Made by a program: the position numbers and the translations under genes. Of a stretch of DNA of 64,000 bases, positions 17,438 through 26,639 are shown piece after piece. How positions within the stretch are numbered: the first letter of the stretch is position 1; each line of letters starts with the position of its first letter. Source of the stretch: Anaerolineae bacterium (GTDB lineage Bacteria > Chloroflexota > Anaerolineae > DRVO01); NCBI GenBank assembly GCA_013178015.1, contig JABLXR010000008.1, positions 62,001 through 126,000 of the forward strand, read 5' to 3'. The notes beneath the pieces were generated by a model that saw nothing but the letters and a program-made list of their open reading frames with translations, searched no databases and was not told the origin of the DNA.

Positions 17438-18424
17438 TCAGCGAGAGATGCGCAGGCCGCCGCCGGCGAGGAGGCGGTTGGCCTCTTCCTCGGAGGCGAG
17501 GTTGAAGTCGCCCGGGATGCTGTGCTTGAGGGCGGAGAAGGCGACGGCGAAGTTGATGGCTTCCTGAGGGCCGGCGCCCGAGAGAGACTTGTAGATGAAG
17601 CCGGCGCTGCACGAGTCGCCCCCGCCGACACGGTCCACGATTTCGAGTTCGTAGGTGGGGCCGAGGTAGTGCTGGCCTTCCTGGTAGACGAAGGCCGACC
17701 AGCGATTGCGCCAGACGGAGATGTCCTCGCGAAGGGTGATGACCACCGCCTGGAAGCCGAACTGCTCGGACAGAAGCTCAGCCACCTTCTGGTAGTTCTC
17801 CGCCTTGATGCCGAAGACGCGTTCGGTGTCTTCCTCCGTGGTGAACAGGACGTCCACATTCTGCATGAGGGGCGACTGCACCTGGCGCGCCTTCTCCTGC
17901 GACCAAAGGCGGGCCCTGTAGTTGAGGTCGTAGGACACGGTGCAGCTCGCCTGCTTGGCGGCCATGATGGCCTCCTGAGCGACCTGAGCAGCCCCGTCCG
18001 ACAGGGCAGGAGTGATGCCACTGGTATGGAACCAGCGGGCGCCGTCGAGCACGCTGGCCCAATCCACTTCGCTGGGCGAGATGCGGCTGATCGCCGACCC
18101 GGCCCGGTCGTAGAGCACGGAACTAGCGCGCGGAGCGGCACCGAACTCCACGAAATACAGCCCCATGCGGTCGTCCTTGGACCATAGGATGTGGGAGGTG
18201 TCGACTCCCAGTTCCCGAGCTCGGTTGCGACAGAGCCGCCCCAGGGCGTTGTCGGGCAGCCGGCTGACCCAAGCGGAATCTACGCCGAGCCGGGCCAGGC
18301 CCACGGCCACGTTGAGCTCAGCGCCTCCGGCGGTGAGGTCGAACGAGGTGGCCTGCTCGATGCGGCGAAAGTCGGGCGGGGAGAGACGGATCATCGCTTC
18401 ACCGAATGTAACGACCGTTGGCAT
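17438..18424 (-). CDS. kdgK: 2-dehydro-3-deoxygluconokinase (PfkB family sugar kinase)
   Basis: 328 residues, PfkB/ribokinase fold. Substrate-side motif GGAELNVAVGLARLG is near residue 33, SYDLNYRARLW near 164 is typical of KDG kinases, and the anion hole with catalytic base D270 lies in RVGGGDSCSAGF. Usual members read GAGDAFAAG here; the Cys after Ser is a mild variation. Phosphorylates 2-keto-3-deoxygluconate for the aldolase encoded next. ATG at 18424 with GAGGAG six bases upstream. Confidence 0.92.
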   Translation of the reverse strand: MPTVVTFGEAMIRLSPPDFRRIEQATSFDLTAGGAELNVAVGLARLGVDSAWVSRLPDNALGRLCRNRARELGVDTSHILWSKDDRMGLYFVEFGAAPRASSVLYDRAGSAISRISPSEVDWASVLDGARWFHTSGITPALSDGAAQVAQEAIMAAKQASCTVSYDLNYRARLWSQEKARQVQSPLMQNVDVLFTTEEDTERVFGIKAENYQKVAELLSEQFGFQAVVITLREDISVWRNRWSAFVYQEGQHYLGPTYELEIVDRVGGGDSCSAGFIYKSLSGAGPQEAINFAVAFSALKHSIPGDFNLASEEEANRLLAGGGLRISR

Positions 18425-18544
18425 GGCGGCTCCTCACGTGGCACAGAGTGGTGGGCTGCCCAGCAGCGAACGGGCGAAGGTTAGCCGTCCGGGGCGGGCG
18501 ATGTCAAGCACTCGGCCCGGCCCTGTGAGGCAATCCCTTCTCGC

Positions 18545-18573
18545 TTCATTGCGCCACCCGGCGGCTGTATACT
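18545..18573 (+). promoter_or_regulatory. Possible promoter of the small hypothetical gene
   Basis: TTCATT (18545-18550) and TATACT (18568-18573) are 17 bases apart, about 30 bases before the ATG at 18603. Confidence 0.5.
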
Positions 18574-18602
18574 AGCGGCATACGTTAGCTGGAGACGCAG
18601 AC

Positions 18603-18953
18603 ATGGCGTATGCAGTGCTGTTGACGAATGACGTTGCCTTCGAGGACCAGGAAGTGCGCGAGTTCTTCCTGGACCGGGGCGGGTGGGTGGACGGCAATGC
18701 CTTCCTGGCCAACGACGTGCCGGAGGAGCTGGAGGAGCTGATCTTGGAGCGAGGCTGGGGCGAACTGGTGCCGGTGGAAGTGCTCTCCGACCAGGAAGTG
18801 GTGGACTACGCCGGCGTGGACGCCAACTTCGACTCGGATCCGGAGGGGGCTGAACACCTCGTGGGGACCGCCCTCGATGCCCAGGGTCGAGACTGGGTCC
18901 ACTACGGCCAGTATGGCACTGCCGAGAGCACCTGGGTGGTAGTGACCCGCTAG
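18603..18953 (+). CDS. Small acidic protein of unknown function
   Basis: 116 residues, strongly acidic, no transmembrane segment and no Cys. It is a compact soluble protein with alternating predicted strands (AVLLTN, TWVVVT) and an acidic helix (PEELEELILERG). I do not recognise a family. It has its own promoter-like sequence and a GGAG upstream of the ATG, and is flanked by minus-strand genes, so it is monocistronic. Codon use matches the neighbours, which supports a real gene. Confidence 0.7.
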   Translation: MAYAVLLTNDVAFEDQEVREFFLDRGGWVDGNAFLANDVPEELEELILERGWGELVPVEVLSDQEVVDYAGVDANFDSDPEGAEHLVGTALDAQGRDWVHYGQYGTAESTWVVVTR

Positions 18954-18996
18954 CGCGCTCAGGACGAGGGCGGCCGCCAGCCTTAGCTGCCTCGGA

Positions 18997-19908
18997 TCAC
19001 CTCCGCCGGAGAGCCTCTTCCCGGGCGCAGAGGGCGCGCAGGAAGTAGTGCTCCTGCTCCTCGAGCTCGAACTCGCGGATCAGGTCGTCCACCGTCTTGT
19101 CCTCCATCTCGGAGGCGACGGTGTACTTGGCCTCACGAGTGTAGTACTGGAAGGCGACGCCGGGCCCGTACTTCTCTAGCATGGCGTCCATCTTGTCCCA
19201 GTTGTAGTCCATGTGCAGCAACCGCCGGTCGAGGTTGATGCGGGCCAGACAGACTGCCTCGTAAGTAGCCTCGGCGAGCACTGCCCCGCCCATGTCCACT
19301 ATCTGACCCAACTCGCCGGCCACGGCGGAAACCAGATACGTCCCCAGCTCCAGAGCCCAGGATCGCAACTGCAGCCCGCCTCGGTACATGGAGCAGAAGA
19401 AGATGACCTCCGCCCCGGCCCGGGCCAGGCCCTCCATTATCGGGCGAAAGTTGAGGTCGAAGCAGATGGCCATCCCGATCCGGCCGAAGTCGGTCTGGAA
19501 CACCGGGGCTGAGATTCCGGGGGCGATCCCGGCTTCGATCTCGCCGATAGTGGGAAACATCTTGTGGTAGATGCCAGCCACTTCGCCCTGTCGGTCCAGA
19601 AGGACGGCCGAATTGTACACGCGTCCGTCCTCCTTCTGGACTAGGGGCCAGATGAGGTAGACGCCGTGGTGACGGGCAAGCTCGGCCATGTGGGAGGTTG
19701 TGGGACCAGGGACGGTCTCGGCCAGCTCCGGCCAGGCATCCGCAGGGGCGCCGAGGTGAGGGTAGATCTCGGGGAAGGCAATGATGTCGGCGCCCATGCG
19801 CGCGGCTCGGGTAGCCAGAGCGGCTGCCTGCTCCAGGCGGGCCTCCATGTCCTCGACGGCAGGCACGGGGCGATGGGAGACACTGCTGACGGTCACGTAG
19901 CGGGCCAT
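18997..19908 (-). CDS. Nitrilase-superfamily carbon-nitrogen hydrolase (second copy)
   Basis: 303 residues with the complete triad E47 (AFPEIYPHL), K116 (YHKMFPT) and C149 (MAICFDLNF). It has a C-terminal extension of about 50 residues ending in a charged helix. Different subfamily from the nitrilase at 12282-13088, judged by the flanking motifs. The start at 19908 (MARYVTVSSV) has GGAGGAG upstream; the longer frame is low-complexity Pro/Ser-rich and was rejected. Lies 67 bases after the DUF58 gene on the same strand. Substrate unknown. Confidence 0.87.
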   Translation of the reverse strand: MARYVTVSSVSHRPVPAVEDMEARLEQAAALATRAARMGADIIAFPEIYPHLGAPADAWPELAETVPGPTTSHMAELARHHGVYLIWPLVQKEDGRVYNSAVLLDRQGEVAGIYHKMFPTIGEIEAGIAPGISAPVFQTDFGRIGMAICFDLNFRPIMEGLARAGAEVIFFCSMYRGGLQLRSWALELGTYLVSAVAGELGQIVDMGGAVLAEATYEAVCLARINLDRRLLHMDYNWDKMDAMLEKYGPGVAFQYYTREAKYTVASEMEDKTVDDLIREFELEEQEHYFLRALCAREEALRRR

Positions 19909-19975
19909 GGGCTCCTCCGGCGTGGAAGGTCGGGGCCGATTCTGGCCCGGGGCCCGGCCGAGGTCAAGCGCTGGG

Positions 19976-21280
19976 CTAGGGCCGGCGGACGACGACGGTG
20001 GTGCGGACGGGGACGGTGGCTGCCACGCAGACGGCCTCGTCTGGCCGCTGTCCGTTCTCGACCGCGCAGAAGGGTATGCGTCTTGCCGCCAGGAGGCCAC
20101 GAATGTCCGCTTTGGCCGCCACGCCGAAGCTGGCGCGGTCTACCACGAGGGCCAGCACCCGAGTGCCCCTGAGGGAAAGCGCGTGAGCAGCCCCCACCCA
20201 TTCCGGGCGGTCCGACGGGGTGATCACGATGACGGTGTCGTACCGGCGGAAGAGGGCAGCTTCCTGCTCCAGCAGCCGGTCCAAAGGCAGACGGCCACTG
20301 GCCTGGACCACCGCCAAGAGGTCCAGAATGCGACCGAGCTGTCGCTCGCCCCGGTCCGGCTGCACCAGGAGGCGACCGCTGGAATGACCCACCAGCCCCA
20401 CGGCTCGGTCCGCGCGGATGAAGTGGGTGGCAACCGAAGCCGCCAGGCTAACCACATACTCTTCTGTGGCGGGCTCGAGCAATGGCCAGTCATCGGCATC
20501 CAGCTCCACGTCGCTGCCCACATCTAGAAGGGCCCCGGCTTGTACTGCCTGGTGTAGGTCGAGCACCACCCAGATGTCGCCGCCCGGGTTATCCTCGAAC
20601 TCCTTAGACATGAGCCTGCCCTGGCGGGCGCTGGAGAGCCAATGAATGCGGGCGAACTCATCACCGGGCTGATAGTCGCGGATGGTAGACACATCGGTGG
20701 TGGGGTCGGCCGATCGCTGGGAGCGACGCCCATCGGCCTGGAGTACGCCGGTGAGCTGATCGAGAGCGGGCAGGGCGAACACGCGGGGGTAGACGACCAC
20801 GCTGCCGCCTGTGGCCAGATGCCGGCGAGTGCGGAAGATGCCGAAAGGATCCCCCCCGGTGAGGGCGAAGGGGCCTAGCTGAAACCGGCCGCGACGGACA
20901 CAGCGAGTGCGTACCAGGAACTCGCGCTCGGCGCGGGGCGAGATGTAGCTCAGCACCTGGCGCATACGATGGAAGGGCAGACGGGACAGGTCTTCGATGA
21001 CTACCCAGAGCTGGGGGAGGTGAGAGCGATTGCGGACCCACACCCTCTCGATCAAAGTCTCACCTACGTACACCGCCCGCGACAGGGGTTCGCGCTGCAC
21101 GCTGAGAGACCAGACTGCTCCGCCGCTCCAGAAAAGCCCTAGCAGGATAAGCAGGCTAAAGAGGTAGAGAAGGCGGTAAGCCACCACCCATCCGGAGTTG
21201 AGCGCCACAGCGAGCGAGGCGAGCCAGATGATGAAGGGTAGGGCGTTCCTTAGCTCCAGCAGCCGCTCACGGGAGCGCAC
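19976..21280 (-). CDS. DUF58 domain-containing membrane-anchored protein
   Basis: 434 residues. Two N-terminal hydrophobic helices (about 13-31 and 35-52) precede a beta-rich region with GGDPFGIF (about 140). Then comes the DUF58 core RDYQPGDEFARIHWLSSARQG, and a von Willebrand-like stretch (IWVVLDLHQ, TVIVITPS). DUF58 proteins typically pair with MoxR ATPases, here encoded two genes upstream on the same strand. GTG start at 21280, overlapping the end of the radical SAM gene by 14 bases, so they are probably co-translated. Role in the cell surface or complex maturation is inferred from family context. Confidence 0.88.
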   Translation of the reverse strand: MRSRERLLELRNALPFIIWLASLAVALNSGWVVAYRLLYLFSLLILLGLFWSGGAVWSLSVQREPLSRAVYVGETLIERVWVRNRSHLPQLWVVIEDLSRLPFHRMRQVLSYISPRAEREFLVRTRCVRRGRFQLGPFALTGGDPFGIFRTRRHLATGGSVVVYPRVFALPALDQLTGVLQADGRRSQRSADPTTDVSTIRDYQPGDEFARIHWLSSARQGRLMSKEFEDNPGGDIWVVLDLHQAVQAGALLDVGSDVELDADDWPLLEPATEEYVVSLAASVATHFIRADRAVGLVGHSSGRLLVQPDRGERQLGRILDLLAVVQASGRLPLDRLLEQEAALFRRYDTVIVITPSDRPEWVGAAHALSLRGTRVLALVVDRASFGVAAKADIRGLLAARRIPFCAVENGQRPDEAVCVAATVPVRTTVVVRRP

Positions 21281-23006
21281 GCTGCCACTCCCCGACCATG
21301 CGCTGCAGCACCGTCCGGACGGCGCCCGGCCAGCGTATCTTGAGCATGCCCATGGGCAGGTTGAGCTCGCCTTTCTCGCACACGGTGGATACGTTGGCTG
21401 TGTCGACCTGGGGCTTGAGCGCGGTCAGCAGGCGCTGCCGACGCCGCTCGTCGCCGATGGACATGACGTCGTCTATCTGTCTGATGAGTCGGCGGGCTTT
21501 GTGGATGCGGGCCTCCACTGCGTCCGCGACGGAGTCCTCAACCAGGCCGAACCGCTGCTTGATCCGGTTCAGTCTGAGCCCGGCCTCGTACGTGGTGTCT
21601 ACGATCTCATCGCGCGTCATCCAGCGAGTCTCGTAGTTGAGTACGTACTTCCAGGACGGGCTCAGCAGCGCCTGCCGGTGCTCCTCCAGGGTCCGGTGGA
21701 AGAGCCGGTAGCCAAAGCGCTCGGGATCCTCGAAGGCAGGGCTTCCCGGGTCCAGGAAGGGAGCCAGGGGGGACAAGAAGGGAAGCACTCGCGGCCGCCC
21801 GCCGGCCGAGAAGCGCTCCAGAAGCTCCTCGCAGTAATCCACTGTGTCCAGAACGGAAACGGGCGTCTGCTCGGGCAGGCCGATCATGAAGAACACGTCG
21901 AAGCGGGCGCACCCCGACCCGAGCGCCGCGGCGATGCTGGCCTCGGCGTCCTGGGTGGTGTACGCGCGTCCAAAGGCGCGCCGCACGCGATCGTCGTGGG
22001 ATTCGAGAGAGATCTCTACAGTGAAGTCGGGAGCAGCATGGGATAGCCTCTGGTAGAAAGATGGTGGAGCGGGCTCAAAGAGCTCAACCATCAGCCGTGA
22101 ACGGCATCGCCCGAGGGCATCGAAGAAGGCGTTGGCGTACTCGTCGCCGGTCTGCCGCAGGTCACCCAAGATGAACACCGGGCCATTGCTGAACTCGGAT
22201 ATGCGCCGCACGTCCGCCGCCAGGTCGACCGGATCGCGGTAAGCGGGCCGTTGGCGCCCGAAGAAGCGGCGCGAGGTGAAGGCAGAGCCACCGCAAGTGT
22301 TGCAGGTATTGCTGCAACCCTTGCACGTGAGAGCGGTGGTGATGGGGTAGTCCAGCCAGCCCAGGAACGGGATCACCCCTTCCAGGTCCAGGTACCGCAC
22401 CGCCGAGTACATGACGTAGCCGTAGTCGAGGGAGAACGATCCCAGGTCCTCGGGCACGTAGGAGAGGGGATTAGCATGGACCCCGTGACGGTCCTTCCAC
22501 GTGAGGTTGGGTATGTCGTGCAGCGGCAGGCCGCGGCGGATGGCATTCATCAGCTGTAGAAGAGGCTGCTCGGTGGAGTCGCCCCGGAGCACGAAGTCCG
22601 CCTCGTCTCGGGCGGCGAGTTCTTCGTGGTAGTAGGTGGCGGAGAAGCCGCCGAAGATCACCGGGATGTCGGGATGGATCCGTTTGCAGAGCTGAGCCAC
22701 GGCCAGGGCACCCTGGGCGTGGGGCAGCCAGTGCAGGTCTACCCCAAACGCGAGCGGTCTCTGGCGGGCGATGGCCTTCTCGACATCGAACTTCCGGCTC
22801 CGGAGCATCCGGTGAGCCAGGTTCATGATGCGAACCCGGTAGCCGTTACGCTCCAAGTAGGAGGCCATACTGGCGAATCCCACCGGGTACATCTCGAAGA
22901 TGGGCATGGAAGGCACGACGTCGCTGATGGGCCCGTAGAGTATGGACTGGCGCCGGAAGTCATAGACGCTGGGCGCGTGCAGTAGAACCAGGTCGGCCTG
23001 TGTCAC
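21267..23006 (-). CDS. B12-binding-domain radical SAM protein
   Basis: 579 residues. The N-terminal half is cobalamin-binding-like (PVGFASMASYLERNG, VIFGGFSATYYHEE). The radical SAM [4Fe-4S] motif is C231-x3-C235-x2-C238 within CKGCSNTCNTCGGS. LESHDDRVRRAFGR and FMIGLPEQT are further barrel elements. It looks like a B12-binding radical SAM subgroup of unknown reaction. The start is set at the GTG at 23006, 34 bases after the moxR stop; a longer frame overlapping moxR was not used. Its position between moxR and DUF58 is unusual. Confidence 0.82.
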   Translation of the reverse strand: MTQADLVLLHAPSVYDFRRQSILYGPISDVVPSMPIFEMYPVGFASMASYLERNGYRVRIMNLAHRMLRSRKFDVEKAIARQRPLAFGVDLHWLPHAQGALAVAQLCKRIHPDIPVIFGGFSATYYHEELAARDEADFVLRGDSTEQPLLQLMNAIRRGLPLHDIPNLTWKDRHGVHANPLSYVPEDLGSFSLDYGYVMYSAVRYLDLEGVIPFLGWLDYPITTALTCKGCSNTCNTCGGSAFTSRRFFGRQRPAYRDPVDLAADVRRISEFSNGPVFILGDLRQTGDEYANAFFDALGRCRSRLMVELFEPAPPSFYQRLSHAAPDFTVEISLESHDDRVRRAFGRAYTTQDAEASIAAALGSGCARFDVFFMIGLPEQTPVSVLDTVDYCEELLERFSAGGRPRVLPFLSPLAPFLDPGSPAFEDPERFGYRLFHRTLEEHRQALLSPSWKYVLNYETRWMTRDEIVDTTYEAGLRLNRIKQRFGLVEDSVADAVEARIHKARRLIRQIDDVMSIGDERRRQRLLTALKPQVDTANVSTVCEKGELNLPMGMLKIRWPGAVRTVLQRMVGEWQRALP

Positions 23007-23040
23007 GAGGTGCTTCTCTTCGATCCCCGAGATCGCAGCA

Positions 23041-24006
23041 TCAAGCCGGGCGGCGGGCTGGGCGCAGCCGGGCCCCAGGAACGGGAACGGTGTCCAGCAG
23101 TTCGTCAATGACGGCGGTGGCGTCCACGTTCTTGATGCGCGCCGACGGGCTGATGATGAGCCGATGCGCCAGCATAGGGCGAGCCAATGCCTTCACGTCA
23201 TCTGGTATCACGTAGTCTCTGCCCTCGAGCGCGGCTCGTGCCTGCCCCCCTCTATGGAGGGCCAGTGATCCCCGGGGGCTAGCGCCGAGGTAGATGTCCG
23301 GGTGGGTGCGGGTGGCGTTGACCAGGGAGACGATGTACTCCTTGACGAGGTCGTCCACGTAGACGTCGCGGATGGCGACCTGGGCTTGCTGGAGCTCCTC
23401 GAGCTCCACCACCCTCTCCAGAGTTTCGATAGGGTGTTGGTGCTGCTGGGAACTGAGGATGGCCATCTCCTCGCGGGGGGCAGGGTAGCCGAGGCGGATG
23501 CGCAGCAGGAAACGGTCCAACTGGGCCTCGGGCAGGGGGAACGTCCCCTCGTACTCGATGGGGTTCTGGGTGGCGAGCACGAGAAACGGCTCAGGCATGG
23601 CATGGGTGATGCCGTCCACTGTGACCTGTCGTTCCTCCATCGCTTCCAGAAGGGCGGACTGCGTCTTGGGAGTGGCCCGGTTGATCTCGTCGGTGAGCAG
23701 TATCTGGGTCATCACCGGCCCGGGGCGGAACTCGAACTCCTGGGTCTTCTGGTTGTACACCGACACGCCCGTGATGTCGCTAGGGAGCATGTCGGGCGTG
23801 AACTGGATGCGGCGGAAGGTGCACCCGATGGAACGGGCGAGTGCTTTGGCAAGCATGGTCTTGCCCACGCCAGGGACGTCTTCGATGAGAACATGACCCT
23901 GACACAATAGGGCTATGACGCAAAGCCTAACCTCGGTGCTCTTGCCGATTATGACTCGTTCTACGTTGTCGACAGCGCGGTTGCCGAGCTCTCTGACATC
24001 TAGCAT
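23041..24006 (-). CDS. MoxR-family AAA+ ATPase
   Basis: 321 residues. Walker A is at 43-50 (DVPGVGKT), Walker B at 103-107 (LLTDE), then [18 protein letters not shown], sensor-1 ATQNP and a C-terminal lid. MoxR ATPases act as chaperones for metal-cofactor or surface-complex assembly with DUF58/VWA partners. The ATG at 24006 was chosen because family members begin near this point; an ATG at 24018 is an alternative. It heads a four-gene minus-strand run: moxR, radical SAM, DUF58, nitrilase. Confidence 0.9.
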   Translation of the reverse strand: MLDVRELGNRAVDNVERVIIGKSTEVRLCVIALLCQGHVLIEDVPGVGKTMLAKALARSIGCTFRRIQFTPDMLPSDITGVSVYNQKTQEFEFRPGPVMTQILLTDEINRATPKTQSALLEAMEERQVTVDGITHAMPEPFLVLATQNPIEYEGTFPLPEAQLDRFLLRIRLGYPAPREEMAILSSQQHQHPIETLERVVELEELQQAQVAIRDVYVDDLVKEYIVSLVNATRTHPDIYLGASPRGSLALHRGGQARAALEGRDYVIPDDVKALARPMLAHRLIISPSARIKNVDATAVIDELLDTVPVPGARLRPARRPA

Positions 24007-24053
24007 GTGAACCTGCATCTCCTGGAAGGGTTGGCACCCAACTGACTGTGAAA

Positions 24054-24072
24054 ACCAATTGTAACAAATGGT
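24054..24072. promoter_or_regulatory. AT-rich palindrome upstream of moxR (possible operator)
   Basis: ACCAATTGT and ACAAATGGT are arranged around one central A, matching at 8 of 9 positions when inverted. It is markedly AT-rich for this genome and lies 48 bases upstream of the moxR start. A TTGACC overlaps its outer edge on the minus strand, so it could overlap a promoter. Apart from this, 24007-24197 shows nothing I can name. Confidence 0.4.
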
Positions 24073-24197
24073 CAACCTCTCCACCAGTATGGGGAAAGAT
24101 CGGACACCGGAGGGTCGGCCGGGGAGGGCACTCGGACCTAGATGGGAGCAGGCGGCTGGCTCTGCTGCCCAGTGGGCCGGACCGCGTCGGAGTGCTG

Positions 24198-24905
24198 TCA
24201 GAGGCGGCCGCCTCCCAGCAGGTCGGACAGGCCGCGGCCTAGCTGGCTCAGGCGCCAGGAGAACCGGCGCCGGTCCAGGACAAGCAAGGCCAAGGCCCAG
24301 AGCACCAGTACGGCAAGCAAGCGTCGGTCATGCACGAAGGTGACCACGGCTGGCAGGACCGCGGTAGGCATCTGAAGCAGGATGGCGGTGACCCGGGCGG
24401 GGCGCACGAGGAAGGCAATGGCGGCCACGAGGACGTACACCAGAGCCAACCACCGGGAAAGGTATCCGGAGAGGGCGAAGTAGGCCAGCCCGCCCAAGGA
24501 GAAGGCCACGTCTATGGTGACGTCGTGGCGACCGATCAAGGTCTGCCCCTCGCCGCCGGCAAGGTGGGCGAGGTGCCCATCCACGGTATCGGCTGTCCAG
24601 CCAGCGATGATGATAGCGACGGCCAGCGGCAGTGCTTCCTGACCCTGGCGCAGGCCCAGGAAGACAAGGAGGCCGGCCATGCCCACTCTGGAGAGAGTGA
24701 GGCCATCGGCCAGGGCGCGCAGCAAGAGGCGGCTTAGAGCCGTTGGGACTGGCGGTCGAAGGCCACCTGTGTTGCGAGTTGAGTCAGTGTGGTTACGCTG
24801 ATCGTCCAAGACGATACTCCCATCCTCGACCCTTGCCGCCCCGGACGGGTCCGGGATGGTGCGGGCCGGGCCGGGCATAGCCCGGCCATCGCGATCATCG
24901 ATCAT
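24198..24905 (-). CDS. CDP-alcohol phosphatidyltransferase-like membrane protein
   Basis: 235 residues with several hydrophobic helices in the last 150. The CDP-alcohol phosphotransferase signature is present in approximate form: DTVDGHLAH followed by GRHDVTID, giving the four Asp. The usual Arg of the DGxxAR segment is His, and the glycine spacing is one residue short, so activity is uncertain. The ATG at 24905 overlaps the mutL stop (TGATG), implying translational coupling. An N-terminal hydrophilic region of about 55 residues precedes the domain; a later start is possible. Confidence 0.7.
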   Translation of the reverse strand: MIDDRDGRAMPGPARTIPDPSGAARVEDGSIVLDDQRNHTDSTRNTGGLRPPVPTALSRLLLRALADGLTLSRVGMAGLLVFLGLRQGQEALPLAVAIIIAGWTADTVDGHLAHLAGGEGQTLIGRHDVTIDVAFSLGGLAYFALSGYLSRWLALVYVLVAAIAFLVRPARVTAILLQMPTAVLPAVVTFVHDRRLLAVLVLWALALLVLDRRRFSWRLSQLGRGLSDLLGGGRL

Positions 24906-26614
24906 CAGTGTCGGCGGAACTCCCGCTCCACTTGGGCCGCACTGAGGTAGAGCATGGTTGGCCGTCCATGTGGGCAGGTGCGGGGGGTGCTGGTGGCCTC
25001 CAGATCCCGCAACAACTGCCGCATCTCGGCATAGTCCAGCGCCTCGCCGGCGCGCAGGGCTGAGTGACACACCAACCTCACTAGACTGTGCTCCAGCCAG
25101 CGCTCTTCTTCGCCGAGGGCGAGCGAGTCCACCACATCCGTTAGGGCATCTTCCACCGAGGTGCCGCGCTGGGCGAGCATAGCGGGCACGCTCCGCAGAA
25201 TGACAGTGCCGGGGCCGAAGGCCTCGGCGTCAAAGCCCATCTCCCTGAGCCGGGGCAGCACCGAGTCAAGTCGCGAGGCGCGTTCTGCTCCCAGGTCCAC
25301 CGTGGTGGGCGAGATCAACGCCTGCGACTCAGGGCGGCCGGCCGATCTCTGGGACATGAACTTCTCGTACAGGACACGCTCGTGGGCAGCGTGCTGGTCC
25401 ACGAGGTAGAGCCCGTCTGGGCCCTCGGCCACGATGTAGGTGAGCTGCACCTGACCCACGGGGCGCAATGGGGGGAGAGACGAAAGCGAAGCCGGCGGCA
25501 TCTGGCCGGGCTCCTGCCTGTCCCAGCCGTCCTCATCACCCCGCCCCCCGGCCGGGACCAACCGCAGGAGAGCCTGCCTGCTGTCCGGGTCGGGGTCATC
25601 GCGGGCAGGAAAGCCAAACGAGGGGACGATGGCAGGATCAGCTACCGCTTCCCGTAGGGCACGATAGGACGCCTGGAAGACGCGGTCGGGGTCGGCGAAG
25701 CGTACCTCGGCCTTGGCGGGGTGGACATTCACGTCCACCTCAGCGGGGTCACACTCCAGCAGCAGGATGACCAAGGGGTAGCGGCGGGTGGGGAGTAGCT
25801 CGCGGTAAGCTTCCATGGTGGCCCGGGTCAGGAGCCGGTCCTGTACCAGGCGGCCGTTGACAAACGTGTCCATGTGCCGGGATGAGGAGCGGTGAAGGTG
25901 GGGAGGCCCGGCATAGCCGTAAGCCCGGAGGCCCTCCTCCCTTCGATCGAAGGGGATGAGTGCATCTCCCACCTCGGGCCCGTGCACGCGTCGGATGGCA
26001 TCGAGAAGGCCGCCTCCGACCGTGCGGAGGACTGGGCGCCCGTCCACCGTGAGAGCGAACGATACCTCTGGGTGAGCCACAGCGTAGCGAGACACCAGAG
26101 ACACGACCTGCTGGGTCTCGGTGGAGGGACGGCGGAGGAAACGGCGGCGAGCGGGAACGTTGGCGAAGAGGTCGCGTACGGTGACCATGGTGCCCCGACC
26201 GTGGGCCTCGGGCTGGCTCTCAGGCTTCTGGCCGAAGCGCACCCGCACTCGCGATCCCACCGGCTCACCGCGGTGCCGAGTGGAAAGGGTCACGTCGGAG
26301 ACGGCAGCGATACTAGCGAGCGCTTCGCCCCGGAATCCCAGGGTACGCAGCCGGTCCAGATCGTCGAGCGAGAGCAGCTTGCTGGTGGCGTGGCGGCGGA
26401 AGGCCACTTCGACCTCGGCGGCGGGAATGCCGCAGCCATCGTCCTGCACCGTGATCTCGGTCAGGCCCGCATCGGCCACGTGCACCTCGATCCGCGATGC
26501 ACCCGAGTCCAGCGAGTTCTCCACCAGTTCCTTGACGACGGACGCGGGCCGTTCGATCACCTCACCGGCGGCGATCTTCTCTACTACTTCGGGCGGCAGC
26601 ACGCTGATAGGCAT
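24905..26614 (-). CDS. mutL: DNA mismatch repair protein MutL
   Basis: 569 residues. GHKL ATPase motifs are in order: VVKELVENSLDSGA, DDGCGIP, RHATSKL, TLGFRGEALASI. The C-terminal endonuclease-type domain has DQHAAHERVLYEKF near residue 400 and CPHGRP near 545, as in MutL homologues that nick DNA. No mutS is adjacent. The ATG has no Shine-Dalgarno and sits 8 bases after a TATAAT, so translation is probably leaderless. Codon use matches its neighbours. Confidence 0.95.
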   Translation of the reverse strand: MPISVLPPEVVEKIAAGEVIERPASVVKELVENSLDSGASRIEVHVADAGLTEITVQDDGCGIPAAEVEVAFRRHATSKLLSLDDLDRLRTLGFRGEALASIAAVSDVTLSTRHRGEPVGSRVRVRFGQKPESQPEAHGRGTMVTVRDLFANVPARRRFLRRPSTETQQVVSLVSRYAVAHPEVSFALTVDGRPVLRTVGGGLLDAIRRVHGPEVGDALIPFDRREEGLRAYGYAGPPHLHRSSSRHMDTFVNGRLVQDRLLTRATMEAYRELLPTRRYPLVILLLECDPAEVDVNVHPAKAEVRFADPDRVFQASYRALREAVADPAIVPSFGFPARDDPDPDSRQALLRLVPAGGRGDEDGWDRQEPGQMPPASLSSLPPLRPVGQVQLTYIVAEGPDGLYLVDQHAAHERVLYEKFMSQRSAGRPESQALISPTTVDLGAERASRLDSVLPRLREMGFDAEAFGPGTVILRSVPAMLAQRGTSVEDALTDVVDSLALGEEERWLEHSLVRLVCHSALRAGEALDYAEMRQLLRDLEATSTPRTCPHGRPTMLYLSAAQVEREFRRH

Positions 26615-26622
26615 GGCAGTGG

Positions 26623-26628
26623 ATTATA
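26623..26628 (-). promoter_or_regulatory. -10 element of a leaderless mutL promoter
   Basis: On the minus strand a perfect TATAAT ends 8 bases before the mutL ATG. The -35 is poor (TAACCT, inside the inverted repeat). Transcription would begin at or almost at the start codon. Confidence 0.5.
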
Positions 26629-26639
26629 CCCCAGGAGCG

